A stretch of 64,000 nt of DNA, from positions 25,560,569 to 25,624,568 of the forward strand of contig JACMZG010001914.1 in NCBI GenBank assembly GCA_018340805.1. The letters run 5' to 3'. Every line of letters starts with the position of its first letter. The first letter of the stretch is position 1. The notes beneath the pieces are model-generated. The model searched no databases, had not been told where the DNA came from, and saw nothing but the letters and a program-made list of their open reading frames with translations. Made by a program: the position numbers and the translations under genes. Source of the stretch: Microvelia longipes (taxonomy: Eukaryota > Arthropoda > Insecta > Hemiptera > Veliidae). Shown one piece after another: positions 1 to 13,304 of this stretch.

Positions 1-141
1 ACACACTCACATGCAGACAGAAAACTTTGTAAAAACTACTTAGGAAACCTTAAAAACGGATAATTCCGTAGACATCCCGGTTTCGGAATTTTCGCAAACA
101 ATACTTTTCCTATATATAAACGTTATAAATGAGGAAAAGTA
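1..141 (+). repeat. Family A dispersed repeat, 3' part
   Basis: This is the 3' third of a repeat seen about a dozen times in the window. It shows the family's ordered blocks: a short (AC)-type tract with ACAGA, AACTTTGTAAAAAC, a block ending in CCTTAAAAACG, CCCGGTTTCGGA, and the closing hairpin ACTTTTCCTATA...TATAAATGAGGAAAAGT. The 5' part lies outside the window. It has no coding capacity. The family has no long terminal inverted repeats and I cannot assign it to a class. Confidence 0.75.
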
Positions 142-1143
142 ATATACCTACGGTATAAATTATTAAATAGATGGTAATTGAAATCTTACATTACAATCAA
201 CCTCAAACATTTCAAAAGGCAAAAAAGGGCCTTGATGATTTCATTTTGTGACTTGGCAAGTACGAGAGTGCCCGCAGAAGTATATAATAATATGGTTTTT
301 CTGTTTAATATTCACGCAACGTGCAATTTCGCAGTGCAACCCGGTGCTTAAATAGCACAATACCTTACAATGCGTGTTGAATACGGCCAATTCGCAAAAT
401 TAAAGCTAATATAAGACTTGGTAAAATAAGATCTCAATTCTTGATACGCTGGACTTGGATTTTTACACTAGTTTGTTTGTTATATGTATGTAATATTTGA
501 AATTAAAATTTCAATGTATTGAATTATTTGAATTTGGCGGGCTTTGGTTTTTCTTCTCACGTCTTTGAAATCTCACGTTGGAGTTTAGCGATCTTATTTT
601 TCACCGGTGATAATAATTTTAATAAATAAATATAATTAAATAAAAATAAATATTCTGTTTCAAAATATCAGAATTAAAATATTGTGTGTTTAATATAGAA
701 ATATGCTACTAGGAAAAAGAAAAAAAATCGATTTACTTTAATTTTACGATTGGCAGCACTGATTTTTATTACTAAGCGTTCTTTTTAACTTTTTCTGCAT
801 AAAGTATGTTCTTTAGAGTGAATTTTGATTAATTATTTCCGTTCTAAACTGTAAGTATCGCATTAATCAATTAATTGTCGCGGTTTTTAATGGATGTGTT
901 GTTTTAAACGTTTTATAGTGTCTTAAATCATATTGTGTAAACGTCTTCGGGTCGAACTGAACTTCGAACGAATCAATGAATTTAAACATTAGTTGTGTTA
1001 AGAATTTGCCTAAATATATTTTAATCATTAAAGCTAACAGGAATGTCGTTTTCTCATATTTAGAATCCAATCATATTTTTGGTGTTTCATACTAAACGTG
1101 ATATTATTTGTCAGTGCAAGCGTGTAAGTAGGGTCTTTACCAG

Positions 1144-1191
1144 AAGTTCCACGACGAATTCAGCTCAGTGACGCTGTATGATACTTTCAAG
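1144..1191 (+). CDS. Possible 16-codon exon of an unknown plus-strand gene
   Basis: An open stretch between a plausible acceptor (TCTTTACCAG) and donor (AAG then GTAATT) reads KFHDEFSSVTLYDTFK in phase 0. Its codons are richer in G and C than the surrounding AT-rich sequence, which is why it stands out. The next strong donor-like string upstream is GTAAGTAGGG near 1124. I do not recognise the peptide. The reverse strand also reads through (VSYSVTELNSSWNFW then stop), so strand is uncertain. It may equally be chance or untranslated sequence. Confidence 0.17.
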
Positions 1192-1314
1192 GTAATTTAT
1201 TCTTCACTGCTTATTATTTGCATTGTGCATATTTCTATAATTAATTTATTTATGAACTCTATTGTTTTGTAACAATATTGTCTAGTAGGTTATAGAGTTA
1301 TATGACTAGGCACA

Positions 1315-2130
1315 TACTTCAATAATTAAGAGGCTTGAAGTTCTTTTTGGGGCTTTGTGTAACCTCATTGTAACCTACTTCATGACTGTCATAGAGATAT
1401 TATTACCAGAGAGGTTGAATTTTGAAACATCGAAAAAGTAACCTGAACACCTTCAACTATTAATATCATAGAGATATATACTAGAGGGGACATCTATCTA
1501 TCTCAATACATTGGGAGGCCTGAAACATCATTTTGGGGCTCTCAGGGGCTCTGTGTAACCTCATTGAAACCTTCTTCAAGAGTGAGTTAAGGTTATAATA
1601 AATCAATTGATTTCAGATTCCCGCATATCGATTGTGTTTTGGTTTGTATTTCTAACGTTTTACTTTGTAACCTTAAGGTTAGTATAACCTTAACTCACTC
1701 TTAGAAAAAGTTTCAATGACTTTACACAAAGCCCCTGAGAGCCCATAAAAGATGATTCGAGCTTCTCAATGCATTAAGATAGGCTATGCCCTCTCTTGTA
1801 ATAAACGTTCAATTATATGTATTATATAATGTTTGTTCTGTTTATTCGATTATATTATTAATCCATAGTAGTCAGGTTACTTTTCGATATTTTAAAATTT
1901 AACCGACATGGTAGTGTTATAAAAAGAAATATTACTAGTGGGAGCATACCCTATCTCAAAATATTAGGAGCCTTATACAATCTTTATGGCTCTCAGAACC
2001 CTGTATAACCTTATTTTAACCTCTTCCTCCAAGAGTTTGTTAAGGTCACAATGAAGAAATCTCTGACGGTTATTCATACATTGTTTTTGTTTTGTATTTT
2101 TAACGTTGTATCATGTAAGTTACTATGTTA
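1315..2130. mobile_element. Family B foldback elements, nested or tandem
   Basis: The clearest unit is 1480-1800. Its left arm (starting TACTAGAGGGGACATC, including GGGGCTCTCAGGGGCTC and GAGTGAGTTAAGGTT) is mirrored by the right arm (AACCTTAACTCACTC ... GCCCCTGAGAGCCC ... GGCTATGCCCTCTC). A partial arm at about 1320-1480 and a diverged copy at about 1890-2130 surround it. They share the blocks TTGAAACATCGAAAA and GTAACCT(G). A further copy is at 15791-16105. There is no coding sequence, so this looks like a non-autonomous DNA element. Confidence 0.7.
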
Positions 2131-5100
2131 TACTGTTAGTTTGATTATAGTAATAATTTGAAGGTGCACTGGTTACTTCTTAATACCTCTAAATTCAACC
2201 AATAGGACTTGTCTTTGTGATGATATCTCTACGATCGAAAACAAAATGCTATATCGCTTTAAAATAAACACGAAGTCTAATTTTTTCACCGACTAACAGA
2301 CAAAATCTTTTGATTCAACACCGTTTTCCTGCTCCCATATTGAACTTAACTCACTAATATTTGTGACAAATTTCGATCGTGTTTTTTCATTACAACTTTT
2401 TTTTGGATGGATTTTAGAATCCATCCATTCTAAAATTCATCGATCTGTATCAGGTTTTTATGAGTAGTTCAGGGTTAAGTTCTTATTTTCATTTAGTTTT
2501 TATGGTTTTTTTTTATGATCAGAATAATAAAATAAGTTTCTCTGCTGTTGTAAATATCTGTATTAAATAAAGCATTTTTTATGGTTTAACTATGATCGAT
2601 TGCTCGTTTAAAAATCTATATTTTCTTTTTCTGACTTATTAAATCGCATTTTAATTTGTAACAAGTGTTCCATCTATTCTACAAGTTTTTACAGCCATTT
2701 TTAATTTGAATTTTTTGTTTATGTTTTACATTGTTCTCTGTTAATGCAGTTTCTTTTGTTAGTTTAAATTAATGCAAGGTACATTCCAAAGGAAGGAACT
2801 AATTTAGTGACTGTTCTTTATGTACTTGGTAAACAAGAAATGTTTAGTTAGTTCCCTAACGGTTATCCTAGCCTTCTTTTCTCTTTTTTTGTTGGCACAA
2901 GATTGTTTTTATTTGTTAATTATTTTTTTTTTTTTAGTTTACGATTGAGAAATTAAATTGTTTAATTTATTTATCATTTAAATAGTGATTATCAATTGAC
3001 ATATAAACATTTTGTTTTCATTTCTTTGTTTATAATTTTTTTTATATTTAATATGTATGTTACACGTTAGACGATTAATTGGTTAGTTTTTAGTTATTTG
3101 ACTCTAACTTATTACTTTATTTTTAGTACTTCTGAGTTAACTTAAATGTTATTTCATTTATAAATCAATGAAATTACCAACTTAATAAAATTTATATTAC
3201 ACGTAGAGGTAAATATTATGTAACAAGCATACATTTTTGAACTTAAACAATCATCATAAATAAAACATTGGATCAAGTGCACTTCTTAGGATGGAAGCTT
3301 CTTCTATTTTTAGACCTATATGTAGGTCAATTTGCTTTTTTTAAAAAAACTGGATTTTAATTTATTGGTAGCAGTTTTTTTTTATACAATTTTGTTTTTA
3401 AAAGAAGATATTTCCGTCGATTTTGTTGTTAAGAAAACAGGTTTTTGATGTAAGTGTCATATTTTTGGAACGCCTTTTAGTTTATTTTTTCTATTATTTG
3501 GGTTAGGTCATTATACTTTGAGAATAGCTATATTTTTTGTACTGTTACATTTTAAAGAGGTCGGTACTTAATTTGGATATATGAGCATATTTATTTGCCC
3601 TTAGTTTTGAGTTTTATTACATTTTCAAATCGACTTATGTTTATAATAATAATCAATATTTTGTATTGTCTTGTAATAAAGTGCTGTATATTATTTTCTT
3701 GTAATATACAAAATCATCAATAATATGAGCATATATCTTAATATTCTTTGCTCTGGAAACTTACTGTATATGACATAATTACGCGATATTTCCATTTTTG
3801 TTTCATTTTTATTTAAGATTAATGGGGGTCATGTTGAAAATTTCGAATAAGTATGAATCAAATTTTAAACAACTCTTGTCACTCTTCCTTTTTTGTTGAA
3901 CATTTTTGCTTTTACTTATCAATGGTTTTAAAAAATATGTCATTATTAGTTCTTAAACATCATTTAAGCATTCACCATTAATAAAATACTTTGATAGTTT
4001 TTAAAACGAAATTTAGGAATGCTTAGATGTGCTATCATAGCATAGCATATATTACCTATTTTAGTCAACTTTTCAGTTATCGATGTACTAACAGACTTAA
4101 AAAAATTAAATTAAAATAACAAAGTAAAGTAAAAAATTACTTTAATATTTAATTATCTCTGAAATTAATTCTTTACTGCTGTTCGTTCTATTATTAGAAC
4201 TCATAGTATTATTTTTAACAATGAACTAAAAATTTAACCAGTAATAACTAATTTCAGACCAATGTTTTATTATTCTTTCAGTAAAAAGGAGTTATTTTTA
4301 TTTAATTTATTTCACTAATAATTATTTTAATTTCCTACATTAAATCAAATTAGTAGTATTTTATCATTTTTCCAAGAAAATAGTTTTAAACGGTAAAGGT
4401 TCTTAAAGCTTTATTTATTGGCAGTTATGTATAGCTGTTTTACTTTCCTTCCAGTTAATTTAAAATGAAACAATAATTAAAAAACTATTTTTCATTTATT
4501 ACTCATCTACTACCTTATTAGATTTTGAAAATCTAAAATTGGTCTGAGAAAATTCCTTATCCAATTCTCTAAATAATTGTAAAATTATACTGTTCTTTGA
4601 TTTGATCCAATTATTTGTTTACACCTTCCTAAATTGGTTCTAATACAAAAAACACTTCTGATGAAAAAAAACTTGTGTTATTTTAATGAGATAATATTAA
4701 ATCCAACGGGGTTTCTTTTTCTGCTGGTTTATCTTTTTTACTTTTTTTCAAAAAATTTATACTAAAGCCATAGCTCTATCTAATGGTATCAGTTAACCCT
4801 CTGTTTTTTATTCTATTAATTTCATTATTGTTTTTATTTATTTTTCACTGTACAATTAGATATATTATATTTTTTACCGTTAAAATTTAATAAAAAAATT
4901 CTTTTTTTAAACAGGATGTTTAAAATTTGTCTTATCTGTTAAAATCTTAACAGGAATAATATTTATAAAATATATGACTTTCTTATTGATCACTATCGAT
5001 TTAAAAAGGTATTGATTACTCGCGAATCGTATAATTTATTCGGTCTATATTCGCGTCTGAAAATTTTAATATTAATACGCTTTTTTTGTTGGTTCAAAGT

Positions 5101-7782
5101 TTTAACAAATCATCACACCTGCTTGAAAAAAATGTAAATAATAACCTTAAGATTGTACCTAACAAGTGTTGAGTCAGAGGTTACTACTTTGAATATCGCC
5201 AATTTGGTTTTCTTGTAAATAAATTAACATAAATGAGTATTTTCATTTGTGTTCTGGATGTCTTTGTGCTTGCGTTGTACTGCAAGTACTTGCATTGTTG
5301 TGTTTTTTATCTAGTTGAATTCTTGTCTTTTTATAAAAAAGAAACCATTTTTTTAATTTATTAAATGGTGTTAAATTTTTTATTTTTTTTTTCTTCATAC
5401 AAATAAATATTGATGTACATATATTTGTTTAAAAGATATAATATTCGAGTACAACAAATGAGCCATAAATATTGTTTTTAATATTTAAACCATATTTAGC
5501 CCTCGTATACGAAAATAAAACTTTGAGGCCATATCGTGCCTAAGTATAACAATAAAAGTACGAATTTTAACATTTAAAAAGTCGCCTTTAAAAACAAAAT
5601 ATATAAAAATGAACGGTACTAAGGTATCGATGTTTTTAAAATACTTAAAATTAAAATGTTGTCTTTTTAACGATAGAGGTCTCATATTTTTTTATCAAGT
5701 TTTTTTTTATTACTCTTGTTTCAATTAGCTTATTTTAGGCAGAAGAGAAAGAATGCTTTTGCAAATTTGAATTTTAAATTCGAAGTATTTAAAATTGAAA
5801 TTTCCAAAAGAAAAAAAATCGAAGTATTTTAAGCATTAAAATGGTATTAACTGTTATTTTTTTTTTCATTTATTGGAATATGAATATTTTTTGTATCTTG
5901 TTATAGATGTTATTTGTATTTTCTTGAAATACTGTTATAATTTAAAAGAAATTTTATTTGTTATACATTGTGGGTTATTTTATTTGAGTTTATTTAATTA
6001 AAATTTTGTCAAAAATATTCTATAGAAAAATGAACTTTTATGGGATATTTTTTTAATTGCTACTTTGATATTTTTAATAGGATTGTTATTTTGAAATTGT
6101 AATATTTATGTTGAATACATTTTTCTACTTGGAATAATTGAATAAAAAGTCAATTAATTTTAGTGGTCTTTAACACGAATGTTTTGCTAAATTTCTGACT
6201 TGCGAATTGGCAAGTGTTTTTCAAATGATCTAGAGTAAAGGACAAAAATTGTAAGGTTGAGATATTAGCTCTTTAGGATAGCCTATGTTTGACTCTAGAG
6301 CTTGCTTCTTTTTTCAAGACTTAAATGTTAACATTCTTTCAAATTTTTTGATTTAAAGATGCTTTATAAAATTTTAATCACTTTTTTAAGTAGAAGTGAA
6401 CATAAGTAAGTAATAAATACAGACCTTACAATTCTTGTTAGTAGGTATTTGCGATATAAGGCATAAAGTAAAACACTGAAAAGTGAATTTTGTCGCTCAC
6501 TAATGAATTTAAGTTTTCTTTGCACGAGAAACTCCACGTGTGGAGTCATGCATTTATTATAAGATTTCAATAGTAAAAGCGGTGAATTTCAGTCAATCCT
6601 ATTTAAGGTAATTGAATGGATTTTCAATTACCTTAAAGTTTTCCGGTTTATAAACTTATATAAACTGTTTTTCATTCATAACAGTATCTTTCGATTTTCA
6701 AGTTCATTCTTTTAAGGTAATTATCTGCGGATGATTCAATTTTTTTCACTTGTTACCTTTTTCCAATTTTCACAAAACTCTTAAATAAGGGATATACCAT
6801 AAATAATATGAGGAATAACGCTAACATATTTTGATATGGAGTAAGATGTACCGTTACAGAAAGACAATTGATGCGTTACTAATATGCTTGCTTGTAAAAA
6901 CCAGTATGACATAAAACACGTATCTTAGCACATAAACCAAGTTTTTAATATTTTTCAGAGAACCTTAACATTCCTTCAATTTTCGTTAGAGAAAAAATCT
7001 TTATAGAAAAGTAATGTACATATTCATACACATACATGTATAAAATGATTCAACTATTTTATATTTTTTGTATGAGTGTTAAAAATACCGTTTTCTCGAA
7101 CACGTTTAACCCATGTAAAAAGTTTGTTCTGACAGATTCTTCCCTTTTTAATGACCTTAATCAATATGTCGGACAATCCTACTCGTGTTTCAGTAATATT
7201 ATTTTATAAAAGGATTTTTTCAAACTAAATTAGATCTTTATCCATGTTATCTATAAGATTAATATGATCATGCAAGTATTAGATATAAATATTGAATCAA
7301 ACTTATGAACGTGTTATTAAAAAGGTTTTTATTTTGTTAACCTCTCACGTCTTCTATGTTAAGGATAATTAATTTTTAAATAGAGATGATTGATTTTGAA
7401 ATTTATTTGTATATTCTGCTAGTGTTTTTTTTAACTTTTTAAACAATTATTTAAAATTTATTTTGAAGAAAGATGCGTTTTTCGATTATGATAAATTGTG
7501 TTGTAAAATCCGCATTCTTTTATAAAATTGCAACTAGTATTAGAATATGTAGGTTAAAACGAATAAGCTAGCCAGCATTTCGAGATGGGAGATAGTGAGT
7601 TGTATTAAAGCTTTAAAAGATGGATCATTTGACCTACCCTGGTAAAATTATTTTAAGAGGGAGTTACTTGATTGAATGTACATTTTTAGCTTTAGCTATG
7701 AAGGTTACTACTTGTCTTTGTTTTTTATTATTTCAAGTTTTTTTTAAAAAATAATTATAATATGATTAATTAATTTATCTAC
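2131..7782. other. Intron sequence left of the ZP exon, no gene seen
   Basis: This stretch is AT-rich with many T-runs and no exon-like open frame on either strand. I searched by eye on the minus strand for the remainder of the ZP-C domain (its conserved cysteines and basic cleavage region) and did not find it. The intron following the 7783 donor therefore probably extends past position 1. Apart from short foldbacks (2405-2440, and a 15-bp stem at 6602-6637) nothing stands out. Confidence 0.6.
6602..6637. repeat. 15-bp-stem hairpin
   Basis: TTTAAGGTAATTGAA and its exact reverse complement are separated by a six-base loop TGGATT. It is isolated in non-coding sequence. It could be the centre of a decayed foldback element. 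Confidence 0.75.
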
Positions 7783-8448
7783 CTTGGCTGATTCAGCTGA
7801 TTTGTAAAGTGGTCCCATAATGAAGTGATCAGTTGGACATCCATCAGAATCAATGAGTACGATCTCGGATGAGTCAACACCGTCCATGGCTACGAGTTCT
7901 CTGACAAAAATTTCGTATGGAGAGTTCTTGTCCATGATCTCAAATCTTAATGCAAGTGGATCTCCGACTTCAGCAGATGGCAGTACATCTCCACCGCGCC
8001 TGTCTGTGATCTTCATTGCTACGTTGGGTGAATCTACAATAACCTCTTCGGTAAGCGCCGGCTTAACATCTCCACTCACTCCTAAATCGACTTCGTTAGA
8101 AACTGATTTATTGGTCAAATCGTATTGACAAGTGACTGCTAAACCTAAATCGCTGCTAGTGACGATTGTATCGTGATGCTGAATAACAACATCGTTTAGA
8201 TATCTTCCCATACCGGCATGCTTAGTATTGCATTCCAAGTCGTCGTATGCCATTTGCAATTCGAATTCTAAACTTGATTTGACGTCGTATACACAAGAAT
8301 TAGGGCTTCCTTTAGCATAGATCTTTCCGTTGAATAGTTTGCTTGTTTTGATTTTAGCGACCATGTCTCCTGATCTGCAATCGATTGAAACATTGTAGCA
8401 AGCGCTCAATTCATATGTAGCAGCCTCGGGTACTTCTAGGTAGGGTTC
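7783..8448 (-). CDS. PAN/ZP protein, exon encoding ZP-N and start of ZP-C
   Basis: This 222-codon, phase 0/0 exon is bounded by TTTTTCAG acceptor and AAG/GTAGAT donor. It begins EPYLEVPEAATYELSACY and ends YKSAESAK. Cysteines at exon residues 24, 52, 73 and 107 fit the four of a ZP-N module, with an extra one at 17. Cys204 in DSDGCPTDHFIMGP fits the first cysteine of ZP-C, preceded by the typical DSPYEIFVREL-like strand (here NSPYEIFVREL). ZP domains polymerise into apical extracellular matrix. The strong match to the insect PAN-ZP group (trynity, neyo, nyobe, morpheyus, nompA) is from memory, so I give no symbol. The rest of ZP-C, the cleavage site and the membrane anchor are not in the window. 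It is joined in phase to the exon ending at 8847. The opposite-strand open frame at 7853-8128 is only its shadow. Confidence 0.95.
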
Positions 8449-8846
8449 CTGAAAAATAAATAGCAACCTTTTTATTTAAAAGATACTTAATCAATGTTGG
8501 TAAAACAATCAATGCATACTTTATATTCGAAAAAATTAACTGATTATAAATGTAACAGTTATGTTCTAACATTACATTAATTAAGTTCCATATAATTTGG
8601 AATAAGTAATTACTTTCAGAATTGTATTGATTAATTGGTTGGTTTTTAATTTGTCTGGTACTTTATTATAATTTGTTATAACTTTGAATGACGTCAAATT
8701 ATACGTCTGCACCATTAGCGCTTCCTGTTTTTATTAACGAGAATTATTTGTTATTATTGGCTGCTTTTATATAAATAGTTATTATATATAGAATTTTTAG
8801 AATTATATAGAAATTTTTTAGGTATTTTAAATTGTTCTAATTTTAC
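8449..8846 (-). other. 398-bp intron of the PAN/ZP gene
   Basis: The intron runs from GTAAAA just after the codon for the last Gln of ...LADIQ to TTTTTCAG before EPYLEV. It is phase 0, AT-rich, and has no repeat I recognise. It separates the second PAN domain from the ZP domain, a boundary that respects domain structure. Confidence 0.9.
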
Positions 8847-9219
8847 CTGAATGTCAGCAAGTGTTGCTCTTGAGTGATGAGATAATCTGCAAACATTTTC
8901 ACCAGTATCACCAAAGTCAAATGAGTGGCATCTAAAAGGCGAATTTAAGCAAAGTTCGCGGCATTCATCCACTGATTCTACTTCTTGATAAACTGAGTCG
9001 ACTGTCTTCAATATCCTGCCTGGGATTTTCTTAAACTCACAAAGTTTTGCTGGCTCCTCAACACAGTTATTCTCTAGGTATTCTAAGGCTGGTGGTCCCC
9101 CGGTGGAAGAGCTTCCAGCTGGTGGTCCAGACGCTACGAATGCTCCTGAGCCTGCTACAGTGAGTCTATCCATATCTGACATGTCGCATTCACCTGTTGC
9201 GTTGTTGTAATTAGCTGAT
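8847..9219 (-). CDS. PAN/ZP protein, exon with end of PAN1, linker and PAN2
   Basis: The exon is 373 bp: one base completing a split Arg codon, then 124 codons. The acceptor is GGATTTACAG and the donor CAG/GTAAAA. It opens SANYNNATGECDMSDMDR, the C-terminal end of the PAN domain begun in the exon at 57415-57616. A low-complexity linker follows (GPPAGSSSTGGPP). Then comes a second PAN/apple domain with CVEEP, LCEFKKIPGR, DECRELCLNSPFRC, HSFDF and VCRLSHHSR, carrying the usual paired cysteines. PAN domains bind protein or carbohydrate in extracellular matrix. The start codon shown in this frame by an upstream ATG is intronic and not used. Confidence 0.94.
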
Positions 9220-11491
9220 CTGTAAATCCAAACAAAATTAATCGATAAAATATTTGTTTTCACTGTAATAATTTGCGATTAGTTATTTCTCTTAACGATT
9301 ATCAATCCCTATAGTAAAATGTACGAAGATCTTTGAATGATAAATGTGTTGACTGAAGTTTGTACAGACGTGCCTTGTCTTTTTATTCTTTATGATTTGA
9401 AAAACGATCCCTAAACTTGGGTTAATCATATATGTTACTTCGTACATTCCTTGATCATTTTCTATTGTAATGAAGTATTGCTCATTGGTGGCTAACAGGT
9501 GGCTCTTAAAACCGGCTAAAAGTGTAGTCGAATGTAATTACATTTGAATCGATTCTTTTTCGAGCTACTCTGTATGAAGCGATTTAATTGCTACTATTTT
9601 TTAGTTGGGACTATATCATCTAGGATAAGAACTTTGAGCTTATTCCATGGGTGAACTTTTAAATTCTTTCCATATGTCGATAAGATCCGTTCAGGCAAAT
9701 ATATTTCCAGGTTGTGTGTGTTAAGGTGTGTGATATTCTGGCCAAATATGTTCCAGGTTCAAAACCATATGCCAGTGCTGGTATTTAAAATGATATGTGA
9801 AATACTGCAAAATATTTCAATATCTTAGTTTAAAAGGTTAAATTGTCCCATTTTCCCTATATCGGTTAACCTATGTTATTAGGGATTTTTTCTATATTAA
9901 TGAGTTCTACTGATTGGTATTTTTTAAATATTACATTAATTCCAAGTATAGAATTATTCATAATTTTTTGGAGTGACATTGCCTTCAGCTTTCTTTACAT
10001 GCATATTAATTTTAAAACTTCCTTTTTACTAAACTTTTTTACCTTTAAAAGATTTTACATTAGAAATAGTGATTATTTCCAAAAGAAATGTTTCGATCTA
10101 TATTTATCAAACCGGAAGGTGATTACGGAAAAGTATAACAGGAAAAACATTAAACAGTATACATTATAACAGATTTTTGAACTTATTTCAAGTACCATAA
10201 CCTGTTTTCAATGGAAGTCTTACAGAGACGCTTCTTGTCTTTAAGCGGGCTTCCCAAGTACTTTGAGGTTACTTTACACAAGTAATTTTAAATCATAAAA
10301 CGTATATAACTTTCCGAATAGCTTCTTAGACGTTATATTTTGTCAAGATATTTTTTGAATATTGTGTAAATTTCTATAACAAATATATATAATTGTAGCT
10401 TGTTATTATTAAAATAATTGTATGTGTCAATTTATTGTTTGAAATATAAATTAATATCTTTTCTTCTCGATTGTGCTCATATCCCTCATTTAAACCTCAA
10501 GGCAGTGTTCTAGATTTTAAAAATAAGATTATTTTATTTTTAAATCTTATGCATTATAATTTTGCATATATGGCGCGAAACTTTTTTAAAGCTTCCTTGA
10601 GGCAAATCTTTGTTCGATTTTCAATTAGGTATCATATTTATATAAAATAGTAATTAATAAGTTTAGATTCTTTTAATGAATATTTTATAGATCGATAATG
10701 ATTTTTTTTATTTCTTTTAAGTATTATATTGGAATGATTTATTATCTTGTTCTTATGTAGGATTGTATATTGAGTTCCACATTATATTTAAACATTGTTG
10801 GTTTATTATTACTTGATGCAGTGATAAGTGATTATAGACTCGGTTTCGTGTTCAAGTACGTAAATAAGATCAGTTAAAATTAATCTTCGTAGTACAAGTA
10901 TATTGGTACAGTGCATTTATTTTATAATTGCATAGACCACCTACTTTTAAAATTGAATTAAAAAAAGTAAAGAAGGTTTTTATAGAGGTTAGGTTTTTAA
11001 GAAATGAATTATGTTAGATATGTAGTGGTTTTGGTCAATTTTACCATAGTTGTATAGTAAAAGTTTTCTATTATATTTTCAATATTACACTATAGTAAAT
11101 ACAATATTAGTTTACAATTTACTATCGTTCTGTAGTAGAATTGATAAAATGATAATTTGTATATACTTATCAACCTCTTATATTTTTGGCTATATGACTT
11201 ACTTTTTTCCTTCATTCCTTGTTAGTACTAATATACTAACTTACTAAATCATATTTATTTATGGTAAGCAACAATTTTATACCTTAGACTACGTATCTCC
11301 CTGGCTGGCAACTCGTCAGTTTAAAATAAGTTAAATATATTTTGGAGATTCAGCTACCGTTATTCACTGATATAACTTGATTAGTTAAGAGCTCGAATTA
11401 TACCCCGCCTGCTGGTGATATTCCCGTCCAGGGATATTCATATCCAACAGCAAGTATCGACGCTAGCCGATTCTTCAATTGCTTCTTTAAA

Positions 11492-11514
11492 TTACCGCCT
11501 ATAAGAGGCGGTAA
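11492..11514. repeat. Perfect 9-bp GC-containing hairpin
   Basis: TTACCGCCT, loop ATAAG, AGGCGGTAA. It is flanked on both sides by near-copies of GCTTCTTTAAATT (about 11481 and 11520). The GC-rich stem is conspicuous in AT-rich surroundings. I know no function for it. Confidence 0.7.
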
Positions 11515-12432
11515 ATACAGCTTCTTTAATTTAAAATATATTAAATTAATCTTTCCTAACATAGTTTACTAACTCAACTTTTAGTTAAGTTAATCCCTGA
11601 GCTTGGTTGTTATCAGTAAAATCATTTGTTTATTTCCTTGCTAATCTAACCACTTGATGCATTTTAAATCTAAATTACTTCCTCTTTATACTTTTAAGGA
11701 AGATATCAATTGCTTTACTTTAACTGAAAAGTTCTCTTTCCTTTCCTATTTCTTTGAGTGAATTAACTTTGAAAACATTATCTTTATTAGATAAGTTACA
11801 TACAAGTTTTTCGTACTACGATTACCTTTTGTTAAATAGAACTTTTTTTCCTCTTTCAGTGTGAGATTTGTAAAAAAAGATAAGATGAGAAAAAATAACT
11901 TGAAAACGGAATCAGTTAATTTACCGTTTGATTGAACCAAAAGAGTCAATTACGTCATAACTAGAATAAAAAGAGACCGAAGCGTGCTCCTTGAGTCACT
12001 TCATTTTATCAATGACTATATATGATGATAATCTTAAAGAAAAACCGTCTAATTATTGTTACTTTAATTGATGATTAAAACGGTACTGTTGTTGATCTTA
12101 ATTTTGTATTATATAAAAATATCAATTAATTAAACACTAATTAAAAATAACTTTTTTTTTGCTTAGTTGCCGTATTCGCTTAGAATTCTAAGTTTATGTA
12201 TCAGTTGTTGTTACGTGTGATGGTTAAACAACAATTAGATTTGTTTTTTATGTAATTCCAATTGTTATGTAGTATTGGACTGCAGATTTAATGACGAATA
12301 AATTACAGTGTGCTGTATTGGATTTTGTAATGAAATTTAAATTACTGTGATTTAATCCTATTTGTAACGGATATTTACTTTATAATTAGAGCGGCATGCT
12401 TCAGTCTTCTTGTAAATACTTAATCTAAAATG

Positions 12433-12520
12433 TTGCACTGATGATGGTCTCATGTTAGGTTGAAAGCGTTTTGCCAATGAATTATTATTTTTGTGGAGAG
12501 ACTGTTTTATTCTTTTCCTA
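12433..12520 (+). repeat. CTGATGATG/GAAAG hairpin core, copy 1
   Basis: GCACTGATGATGG is followed by a weakly paired hairpin and TTGAAAGCG. A GTGGAGAGACT block lies about 50 bases on. The same order occurs near 57790-57872 (minus) and 63268-63332 (plus), where the hairpin stems are perfect. It is therefore a short dispersed repeat with conserved secondary structure. Confidence 0.5.
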
Positions 12521-13304
12521 GTATTTAATCTAAGTTAAAACAAATCTCTTTTGTTTAAATATAATATTAATTAAATTAATTATTTTAAACTTAAACTAAT
12601 AAATAACAAAATATTGCAATTTTCCTTATTTGTATGTGTAACTTTAACGGTTTTAAACATTTTAGTTTTCTTTTTTTTTAAAAATAGTAAAATATATGGG
12701 ACTTGGTTTTAACAGTATGTTATAACCGAAATTTACATAAATAGTTTGATAAACAAAGATTGTCGCCGACTTGTTCAAATAAAGATTCTTCTTTTTGTAA
12801 ATCTAAAACCAACTCTCCTTGTTAAAGAAACAAAAACTAATTGTGCGGTTCCCTATAAAATGTAATTCTAAACGCATCTTAACTTTTTGTCCTTTATAAA
12901 AACCTTGCGTAATAAATGAAACAAAAGAAATAATCAGTTCTCATTGAAAACCAAACATTCCTAAATGTTTTTTTTCTAAAACACTCTTACTTTAAAACCC
13001 CAAAAAATTATTACAAAACACGACTCGGAGAAAAAAGTAAAAACAATAACGAGCTATGCTATAAATCATACAGTAAAAGGAGGAGGTTCTCGAGAAAAAA
13101 ATCATTTACGATCCTTGTAGTAAAGTTAAGAATAGTTTTGGGGTTCAGTAGGGCTTGTAAATGGACCCAAAGGGTATAATATTAGTCTCATAAACTTAAC
13201 GAATGTATCTTTTGGTTTTTATAGTGGTTTGTTTAGATAATGAATTTTGTTAAGTAAAAAAGGAGTTGCTAAAGGAAAAACATTTTGACTCTCTTTTGTT
13301 TGAT

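Larger units (their letters stand above)
9300..13300. other. Intronic stretch, little recognisable
   Basis: This is AT-rich sequence without exon-like frames. The open frame at 9873-10169 is T-rich and hydrophobic only because of base composition. A slightly GC-richer patch at 11280-11480 is unexplained. A compact hairpin lies at 11492-11514, and a CTGATGATG/GAAAG core at about 12433-12520. Confidence 0.5.

Noticed and set aside
7853..8128. Plus-strand 91-codon open frame
   Set aside because: It is the antisense shadow of the ZP exon, whose protein, splice sites and cysteine pattern are convincing on the minus strand.
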